From Deltaproteobacteria bacterium (GTDB taxonomy: Bacteria > Bdellovibrionota_C > UBA2361 > JAAYZI01): DNA of 5,506 bases. Position numbers and translations under genes: made by a program. The notes under the pieces are model-generated. The model had not been told where the DNA came from and made no database searches. It saw nothing but the letters and a program-made list of their open reading frames with translations. The stretch spans positions 1 through 5,506 of the forward strand of contig JAAYZI010000373.1 in the NCBI GenBank assembly GCA_012514925.1, written 5' to 3'. Positions 1 to 4,676 of the stretch are shown in pieces (the stretch's first letter is position 1; every line of letters begins with the position of its first letter).

Positions 1-98
1 ATTTGGAGATTACAATCTGCTACTAGTGCAATTATCAAGGAAAAAAGTGGTCGCCCCCTGGATCAGGGACGGCTGATTTTGTGTAATCAATTCCATAC

Positions 99-112
99 GC
101 AAACGGTTACCT
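99..112 (+). repeat. 14-bp direct repeat, left copy
   Basis: gcaaacggttacct is identical to 1908-1921. It is part of a wider degenerate motif (caattcc, a few bases, cgcaaacggttacc) that occurs at 88-111, 361-385, 1899-1920 and, on the minus strand, 1807-1831. Confidence 0.85.
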
Positions 113-210
113 CCGTTAGGATACCTATTTAGAAAGTGAAATAAAAACAAGACTTACCCAGCGACTAAGATGTAAGTGGCATGAAAAATGGTGCGAACAT
201 TTATCAAATG

Positions 211-231
211 GGTATCTGGTATCTGGTATCC
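211..231. repeat. Heptanucleotide tandem repeat, 3 copies
   Basis: Three consecutive copies of ggtatct (the third ends in c) run from 211 to 231. They sit immediately before the 16-mer gttcacatgaatatta. The corresponding place upstream of the HDOD gene lacks this expansion. It is a simple repeat, possibly from replication slippage. Confidence 0.85.
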
Positions 232-247
232 GTTCACATGAATATTA
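232..247 (+). repeat. 16-bp direct repeat, left copy
   Basis: gttcacatgaatatta is identical to 2044-2059, just ahead of the HDOD start codon. The 14-mer gcaaacggttacct lies 133 bp to its left here and 136 bp to the left of the other copy. The two pairs therefore look like the conserved ends of one older duplicated block of about 150 bp whose middle has diverged. Confidence 0.85.
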
Positions 248-289
248 AATTAGGTGATTACAGTGTGTTACTAATGCGGTTATCATAAG

Positions 290-387
290 TATTACTTTCT
301 CCGGAGAAAGTAAAATTAACTCCGCGCTACCACCCAGGCTTAAAACAAAAATTGCATGATCAATTCCACGCGCGAACGAATACGGCA
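290..387 (+). repeat. 98-bp inverted repeat, left arm
   Basis: The reverse complement of 290-387 aligns without gaps to 1805-1902, with 82 of 98 bases identical by hand count. Most differences are transitions. The best-conserved part contains the 18-bp palindrome ACTTTCTCCGGAGAAAGT and the segment ending in caaaaattgc. The arms face each other across the methyltransferase gene. Identity collapses beyond both ends. No clear target-site duplication is visible at the borders, so a transposon reading is not proven. Confidence 0.9.
292..313. repeat. 22-bp perfect palindrome
   Basis: The core ACTTTCTCCGGAGAAAGT (294-311) is flanked by tt and aa, giving a perfect 22-bp dyad centred between 302 and 303. 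The 18-bp core recurs exactly at 1881-1898. It could be a binding site for a dimeric regulator, a cruciform or hairpin recognised by a transposase, or part of a terminal repeat. The sequence alone does not decide. Confidence 0.85.
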
Positions 388-433
388 TAATTAATTTCTT
401 GGTCTTTGACTCGCCAGGTTGGTAGATTATTGT

Positions 434-454
434 CAGAGCGCGCGTATAGCTCTG
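434..454 (-). other. Short hairpin downstream of methyltransferase
   Basis: CAGAGC (434-439) pairs perfectly with GCTCTG (449-454) across a 9-nt loop, about 60 bp past the methyltransferase stop. Read on the minus strand, no T-run follows, so it does not qualify as a clear intrinsic terminator. It may simply be a weak structure in the 3' region. Confidence 0.3.
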
Positions 455-513
455 TGCCGCTTAACGTTATCGCCCTGGAGTAGTAACTAAGCCTACAGCT
501 ATTGAAAGTAATC

Positions 514-1458
514 TTACTCTTTTGGAATTGGTACTTCTTTGGGGAATTGCAGAAGAAGCAATTTAAACCATTTCCACTCCCGCAGCGTATTTTGGGTCCA
601 AGCCTCTCCGTTTTCCCTTCTCCAAATATCACATAGGTATTTGAGAAGCCGATTTTGAGAGTCGGGTTGGATTGGACGGAAAATCGGCTCCTTTCGCTCT
701 TCGGGTACGCCTATAATAATCTGATAAAATGGAAGACAACGGCAGGTGTACGCGACCCATCGCCGCTTAGACTTTCTAGGAATGGTTGTTACTAGTTCTT
801 TTGGGGTCCAGACGGCCATTATGGTGTTTTTAAAATCTTCCAAGTGGGCGTTTAGTCCCCACTTCAAGAATTCATTGCTAGTGTAAGCGACGTAGGCGTC
901 TGCAAGGGTTTTGGTCCTGAGCCTTGCGATATCAGAGATGAGCACTAGTCCTTGTGGTTTGGTGATGCGGTCCATTTCGGCAATAACAGACGCTACCATT
1001 TGCAGATCGTGGAGGTGGTGGGCAGCTTCCGAGAAAAGGGCCGTATCAAAGGAGTGGGAGGGAATGGAGTGAAGTTTTGTTACGTCTCCTTCTTGGAATG
1101 TTATTTTATCTGTTAAACCTGCGGCGCGGGCATTAGCCTGTGCTGCCGAAATCATGGTGGGCGATAGATCAACTCCAAGAACTTCTGTATAACCCAGAAA
1201 CTCGGCTAAAAAAACGCTTAGGAAACCGGGACCGCAACAAAGTTCAATGGCTGTTTTAGCCGCGGCGCGGTCGTATAGTCGGCGGATCTGTTCGATGATT
1301 GCAATGTAAAGTAGAGATGTCTTGGTGCGTAGGGCTTGGTCGTATCCTTTTACGGCTTGGATGCCGGTGGTGATCGGAGAAGGTTCTGGGGTGCGTTTCA
1401 ATTCTTGTTTGCCAAACTGTTGAGTAAGGCTCAAGGTGATGAGTCGTATGAGAGTCAT
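514..1458 (-). CDS. Class I SAM-dependent methyltransferase
   Basis: A 314-residue protein predicted to transfer a methyl group from S-adenosylmethionine; the substrate is unknown. The Rossmann-fold core spans about residues 65-180. Motif I is IELCCGPGFLS (71-81), a glycine-rich SAM loop of the UbiE-like type. The ribose-binding acid is D97 in GVDLSP. EGDVTKL (123-129) and FDTALF (137-142) match the later core strands, and ITKPQGLVLISD (165-176) matches the usual KPGG strand. It groups with the Methyltransf_11/25 superfamily. Residues 180-314 are rich in W, K and R and resemble no domain I can name; they may set substrate choice. The ATG at 1458 is supported by AAGGA on the minus strand (1467-1471) with 8-nt spacing. 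The gene stands alone between inverted repeat arms, with no co-directional partner to suggest a pathway. It appears intact. The fold call is firm; the substrate is unassigned. Confidence 0.9.
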   Translation of the reverse strand: MTLIRLITLSLTQQFGKQELKRTPEPSPITTGIQAVKGYDQALRTKTSLLYIAIIEQIRRLYDRAAAKTAIELCCGPGFLSVFLAEFLGYTEVLGVDLSPTMISAAQANARAAGLTDKITFQEGDVTKLHSIPSHSFDTALFSEAAHHLHDLQMVASVIAEMDRITKPQGLVLISDIARLRTKTLADAYVAYTSNEFLKWGLNAHLEDFKNTIMAVWTPKELVTTIPRKSKRRWVAYTCRCLPFYQIIIGVPEERKEPIFRPIQPDSQNRLLKYLCDIWRRENGEAWTQNTLREWKWFKLLLLQFPKEVPIPKE

Positions 1459-1553
1459 GGCTGTAATCCTTGAGTGGTTGCTAACTCATCCCGGAGAGTC
1501 TACTGGGTTTCTTCCGCCTCGGACCATCTGTACGAATCTGTAAAGGGTTGCTT

Positions 1554-1591
1554 GTCGCGAGTATTTGGCGTAGCGCTTGCGTACTCGCGGC
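1554..1591 (-). other. Strong hairpin in methyltransferase upstream region
   Basis: CGCGAGTA (1556-1563) pairs perfectly with TACTCGCG (1582-1589). One G-U type pair and one further G-C pair extend the stem to 1554/1591. The 18-nt loop contains a small gcg-tag-cgc secondary stem. It lies about 100 bp upstream of the methyltransferase start, where it could be a 5' leader structure or a protein-binding dyad. No T-run follows on either strand, so it is not a typical terminator. Confidence 0.5.
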
Positions 1592-1804
1592 TCCGTCGAG
1601 GTCTTTTGCGTCTTCAAGCATCTGATTCGACTCTCGATGAAACCTAGTGAAATATCCGGGTCAGCAGCCGATGAGATCTGTTTTATATTTTAAGTATCGG
1701 CGCATCTTTTGTATTAGTTAAATGGTCTGTCGAGGGTGCAAAATTCTTATCAGTACCATTTTTAATCATATGTAATCACTATATAATTGCATCATTGCAC
1801 CATT

Positions 1805-1902
1805 TACCGTAACCGCTTACACGAGGAATTGCTCACGCAATTTTTGTTTTCAGCCTGGGCGGTAACGCGGAATTAAATTCACTTTCTCCGGAGAAAGTAA
1901 TA
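1805..1902 (-). repeat. 98-bp inverted repeat, right arm
   Basis: This is the reverse-complement partner of 290-387, matching at 82 of 98 positions without gaps. It holds the second exact copy of the 18-bp palindrome (1881-1898). In this arm the flanking bases (c1880 and a1899) break the dyad, so it does not extend to 22 bp. It lies 346 bp upstream of the methyltransferase start codon and 170 bp upstream of the HDOD start. Confidence 0.9.
1881..1898. repeat. 18-bp perfect palindrome, second copy
   Basis: ACTTTCTCCGGAGAAAGT is identical to 294-311. Exact conservation of the dyad inside arms that are otherwise about 84% identical suggests the palindrome is the constrained part. It sits about 175 bp upstream of the HDOD start, which is far for a classical operator. 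Confidence 0.8.
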
Positions 1903-1907
1903 TCCAT

Positions 1908-1921
1908 GCAAACGGTTACCT
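1908..1921 (+). repeat. 14-bp direct repeat, right copy
   Basis: gcaaacggttacct is identical to 99-112. It begins 10 bp after the second palindrome core. Confidence 0.85.
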
Positions 1922-2043
1922 TAAAAGTGAGTATCCGCGTGGAGCTGTTAAAGATCTGCCATCAGCACCAACTGCCTCTTAAGATTATAATTTATTTGGC
2001 CGAATTTGTTTATGAGATGCAAGAGGTGCAGATGATGGGTTCT

Positions 2044-2059
2044 GTTCACATGAATATTA
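2044..2059 (+). repeat. 16-bp direct repeat, right copy, abutting HDOD start
   Basis: gttcacatgaatatta is identical to 232-247 and ends 13 bp before the HDOD ATG. Its AT-rich end (tattatata region, 2055-2063) could overlap the promoter -10 or the untranslated leader. That is an inference; no matching -35 hexamer is apparent. Confidence 0.8.
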
Positions 2060-2072
2060 TATAAATTAAATT

Positions 2073-3485
2073 ATGGCATCGGCCTCCCAAAAAAAAGTTG
2101 TGGTTCCCCGTGTGCAGATTCCGCTTCCGCCTGATGCCGCGATCTTGTTGCAGGCTAGAATCCGCATGGGTGAGCCGCGCGTGCGCTTCAAAGAAATTGC
2201 CAATTTAATCATGCATGATCCGGTTGTAGCGCTTGAGTTTTTGCAGTATGCCAACTCGGCCATGTACGCTGGGGTGGCTGTGCTTGACCTTGAGGCGGCG
2301 TTGTTAAGGCTTGGGTCCCAGCGGGTACTTAGCACATTAGTGAGCTTGAATGATCAACCCCAGCCCCCAGAAGATGAAGTTTGCGACATGTTCCATATTT
2401 TACGCTACGGTTGTCGTAGGGTTTCAATTGTTTCCATGATCGTGGCTACTGCTGTTCGGCCGCAGATGGCGACGCAGGCTCGGTTGGCAGGGCTTTTTGC
2501 GAAGCTAGGCCATATGATGGCTTTGATAAAGCTTGGCCCGGTTTATTGCGCCTTGGCGAAATCCCCAAAAACGAAAAATTTACCCTATCGGCTTGAAAAA
2601 GATCACAAACTTGAACTTGGCGCTATGTTAGTACAGTGCCTGCGTACCAAGGGAATTCCGGAGAAACTGATTGCGCCTTATAATATTGATGAAGAATTAA
2701 AGAGTAGGGCAGATGTGGATTTACGCATGTGCGTGAGGTCCGCGATGGAGTTGGTGGAAGCGTATGATGCTGGCAAGCTTGAGGCGTACCATCCGGGCCG
2801 GATTCTGCCTGCGCAGAGTTCTTTACGTTTGTTGCAAATTAACAGTTTGCAACAGGGACGTATCCATAGTGCTTGCCGCGAGTATCTGACACGAGTGGCA
2901 TTACATGAAGCACCTGAGGGTGCAAACATGGTCCTGACAGAGCTTGATGAGGAGGAGACCATGGAGGTCGCGACTGAAGAATCAGGCGTCGATCCGATTC
3001 GAGTGCCTGTGTATAAAAGTGCCGAAATTACTCCGAAGAGTCTGGACCAGCTGCAGGATTTTATGCGCCTATGCGAGGAGGAGAAAGATAAGGGCAAACT
3101 CAAACGTAGGGCGGTGGAGTACCTGAAAAAGAGTGGGTTATTTGAACGCGCTGCGTTAGTGAGGATAAATGTTCTGAATGATCTGGCGTTGGTTGAACAT
3201 GCAATTGGACTGGGTAAGCGGGGAGGAGACAAAGTGGAGATATCGAACCCGCTTTCGCCGTTTCATACATTTAAGACGGACATCCGTTCGTGCAATATCA
3301 AATCTGGGGCCTTTATGGCGCCATTCGGCGTGTCGGCTTATGCGATTGGACCGGTTGAGCTTGAGTCAGGGGAGCGGGTGGTGCTGTATGCAGACCAGGG
3401 GAGAGAGGGAGTGTTGTCGATGGAGAGCCGTAGAGTGTTTCGATTAGCGTTGGGGATGTTGATGCAGAGCGTCCAGGCGCTCTAG
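2073..3485 (+). CDS. HDOD-domain signalling protein with GAF-like C-terminus
   Basis: A 470-residue cytoplasmic protein of the HDOD class, which bacteria use in signalling and regulatory hubs; its specific partner is unknown. The HDOD region spans roughly residues 14-235. IPLPPDAAILLQARI (16-30) opens it, and the hallmark DPVVALEFLQYANSAMY (49-65) is followed by the helix ALLRLGSQRVLSTLV (76-90). ARLAGLFAKLGHMMALIKLG (136-155) corresponds to the later HD-like helices, but the metal-binding HD pair is absent, as is usual for HDOD. An acidic linker (about 287-306) leads to residues 345-470, whose end (GPVELESGERVVLYADQG, then a long helix) resembles GAF-like sensor domains. No signal peptide or membrane helix is seen. 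A stop at 2067-2069 fixes the ATG at 2073 as the earliest start; no Shine-Dalgarno is visible in the AT-rich leader. A later Met (residue 32) would cut into the HDOD fold. The HDOD call is strong, the GAF-like call moderate. Confidence 0.88.
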   Translation: MASASQKKVVVPRVQIPLPPDAAILLQARIRMGEPRVRFKEIANLIMHDPVVALEFLQYANSAMYAGVAVLDLEAALLRLGSQRVLSTLVSLNDQPQPPEDEVCDMFHILRYGCRRVSIVSMIVATAVRPQMATQARLAGLFAKLGHMMALIKLGPVYCALAKSPKTKNLPYRLEKDHKLELGAMLVQCLRTKGIPEKLIAPYNIDEELKSRADVDLRMCVRSAMELVEAYDAGKLEAYHPGRILPAQSSLRLLQINSLQQGRIHSACREYLTRVALHEAPEGANMVLTELDEEETMEVATEESGVDPIRVPVYKSAEITPKSLDQLQDFMRLCEEEKDKGKLKRRAVEYLKKSGLFERAALVRINVLNDLALVEHAIGLGKRGGDKVEISNPLSPFHTFKTDIRSCNIKSGAFMAPFGVSAYAIGPVELESGERVVLYADQGREGVLSMESRRVFRLALGMLMQSVQAL

Positions 3486-3497
3486 CCCCTCATTTGG

Positions 3498-3529
3498 TGC
3501 CGGGCTACTTTTTCTAGCAACCCGGGGCA
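3498..3529 (+). other. Bulged GC-rich hairpin between HDOD and transposase genes
   Basis: TGCC (3498-3501) can pair with GGCA (3526-3529), GGG (3502-3504) with CCC (3521-3523), and CTA (3505-3507) with TAG (3515-3517), around a ctttttc loop and with two small bulges. It begins 12 bp after the HDOD stop. No T-run follows the stem, so it is a poor intrinsic terminator. Its bulged, GC-rich form recalls REP sequences that often lie beside RAYT genes, but I see no matching copy downstream of the transposase and no GTAG-type tetranucleotide. Confidence 0.35.
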
Positions 3530-3606
3530 TGAATACCCGAAATAGTCCATGCTGCAGATGCGGTCTAATCACATAACATAACGAAGTGTGTTATTTACCA
3601 TTCGGC

Positions 3607-3612
3607 AGGGAG
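3607..3612 (+). promoter_or_regulatory. Ribosome-binding site that decides the transposase start
   Basis: AGGGAG lies 12 nt upstream of the ATG at 3625. An in-frame GTG at 3586 would add 13 residues but has only weak purines before it. The ATG gives the MPRLRK opening usual for this transposase family, so 3625 is preferred. Confidence 0.5.
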
Positions 3613-3624
3613 TGTCTTGCACAT

Positions 3625-4605
3625 ATGCCTAGACTACGTAAAGTTATAATTCATAAAACAGTACTGTTCGTGACTACGAGCGTTGAAGAAGGCTTAATGT
3701 TTCCTGCCAACTCAGTTGTTAAAGCTATTCTGAAAAGCGCCATTGCACGAGCCCAGAACCTCCATCCAGTAGTGGTGAGTCACTTCCTGTTTGAAGCCAC
3801 TCATGCGCATTTTGTATTGGTAGTGGATAATCCAGACGATGTTAAGGGATTTATTGAGCGCTTTAAGACCGAATCTGCTCATGCTGTTAATCGGCTTTTA
3901 GGAAGAAAGAAGAGAACAGTGTGGTGCCGTGGCTATGATAGTCCGGTGTTGCTTACGGTGGAAGATGTGCTTGAAAAGATTGTATATCTTTATATCAATC
4001 CGGCTAAAGACAACTTGGAGGAAAGCATTAAAGAGTATCCTGGACTTTCGAGCTGGGAGATGTTTAGCAAGGGCAGACACACGCACAAGTGGGCTTGGGT
4101 GCACCGTCCAGGGATTCCATGCCTTAGTGGAAAGACTTTAAGCGCTGAAGGGTATAATCAGCTAGCTGGCGAAATGATTGCGGGAGCTTGGGGCAAGAGA
4201 CAAGAGTTTCGTGTAGAGCCAGATGCGTGGATGAAATGTTTTGAGATAGAGGATTCTGACGAGAGGGCAAGACTGAACAAGTTGATAGTTGAGCAGGTGA
4301 AGGCCCGAGAAGATTCTTATAGGAAGCGGCGTATTAAGCAGGGGAAAGGGGTGATCGGCCGTAATAGATTGGTAGCCCAAGGGTTGGATATTAGGTACCG
4401 CCCTGAGCGCGAAGGGCGTCAGACATGGTGTATTTGTTGTGATAAGCAGCGACGCAAGGAGTTTATTGATTGGGTAAAGAGGTTAATTGAGCAGGCGTAT
4501 GATGTGTATGTGCGCTGGCGGGTGGGGGATTATACACTGCCGTATCCACTGGGACTTTATGCGCCATCGTTGCCGAAGTTGGCAGAGCCGGTTGGTGTGT
4601 GGTGA
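3625..4605 (+). CDS. REP-associated (RAYT/IS200-like) Y1 HUH transposase
   Basis: A 326-residue single-strand DNA nuclease/transposase of the Y1_Tnp family, expected to cut and rejoin DNA through a 5'-phosphotyrosine bond. The family core covers residues 1-145. VLFVTTSVEEGLMF (13-26) is the first strand. The metal-binding HUH pair is H60-A-H62 in EATHAHFVLVV. The catalytic tyrosine is most likely Y121 in IVYLYINPAKDN, four residues before the conserved NP. A long C-terminal extension (about 180-326) with a basic segment (residues 228-247), a WCICCD cysteine patch (268-273) and a conserved-looking YPLGLYAPSLPKLAE end (307-321) exceeds the compact IS200 TnpA; similar tails occur in RAYT-like proteins. 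The core appears intact. No TnpB-type partner and no clear terminal hairpins flank it, so it looks like a domesticated or solitary RAYT rather than a whole insertion sequence. A longer form from GTG 3586 is possible. Confidence 0.88.
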   Translation: MPRLRKVIIHKTVLFVTTSVEEGLMFPANSVVKAILKSAIARAQNLHPVVVSHFLFEATHAHFVLVVDNPDDVKGFIERFKTESAHAVNRLLGRKKRTVWCRGYDSPVLLTVEDVLEKIVYLYINPAKDNLEESIKEYPGLSSWEMFSKGRHTHKWAWVHRPGIPCLSGKTLSAEGYNQLAGEMIAGAWGKRQEFRVEPDAWMKCFEIEDSDERARLNKLIVEQVKAREDSYRKRRIKQGKGVIGRNRLVAQGLDIRYRPEREGRQTWCICCDKQRRKEFIDWVKRLIEQAYDVYVRWRVGDYTLPYPLGLYAPSLPKLAEPVGVW

Positions 4606-4676
4606 GGTTTTATTCTTGGGGGTATTGGCGATTTCCTGGTCGCAGCCTATAGGTGTAAGAAAAATCCGGTATATTG

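Larger units (their letters stand above)
1..513. other. Gene-free, repeat-rich intergenic region
   Basis: No reading frame here has a plausible protein. The minus-strand frame entering from the methyltransferase side (360-632) translates to a composition with no recognisable domain and is a shadow of the methyltransferase gene. The stretch is AT-rich and holds copies of a dispersed repeat family: a gattaca-starting block at 8-37 and 256-285 (24 of 30 bases identical), a motif beginning caattcc at 88-111 and 361-385, a 3 x 7 bp tandem repeat at 211-231, a 16-mer at 232-247 that recurs before the HDOD gene, a palindrome at 292-313, and the left arm of a 98-bp inverted repeat at 290-387. A short perfect hairpin (56-60 pairing with 64-68) also lies here. 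I cannot assign a transcript. Confidence 0.7.
1459..2072. other. Gene-free divergent intergenic region (614 bp)
   Basis: This gap lies between the divergently transcribed methyltransferase and HDOD genes and must hold the promoters of both. I see no coding region and no tRNA. The half near the methyltransferase contains a strong hairpin (1554-1591). The half near the HDOD gene is AT-rich and carries repeat copies: a degenerate inverted block at 1746-1779, the right arm of the 98-bp inverted repeat, a 14-mer at 1908-1921 and a 16-mer at 2044-2059. No convincing -35/-10 pair stands out, although AT-rich stretches at 1680-1694 (minus strand) and 2055-2070 (plus strand) are plausible -10 neighbourhoods. 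Confidence 0.7.

Noticed and set aside
1..513. CRISPR array
   Set aside because: The repeats are few, diverged, in mixed orientation and irregularly spaced, with no uniform spacers and no cas genes.
360..632. Minus-strand 90-residue open frame overlapping the methyltransferase 3' end
   Set aside because: No domain, odd composition, and most of it overlaps a well-supported gene in another frame; the rest lies in repeats.
1620..1660. tRNA-like T-loop sequence gattcgac
   Set aside because: No acceptor stem, D arm or anticodon arm can be folded around it.
290..1902. Integron attC sites around the methyltransferase
   Set aside because: Although gcttaac/gttatcg at 459-471 loosely recalls core sites, the flanking repeats lack properly spaced RYYYAAC and GTTRRRY pairs, and no integrase is present.
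2678..3232. Minus-strand 184-residue open frame
   Set aside because: Antisense to the HDOD gene, serine- and arginine-rich low-complexity translation typical of a shadow frame.
3929..4141. Other short frames within the transposase gene on both strands (also 3898-4104, 4162-4380, 4487-4801)
   Set aside because: Shadows of the transposase and glycosyltransferase coding frames; no start signals or domains.
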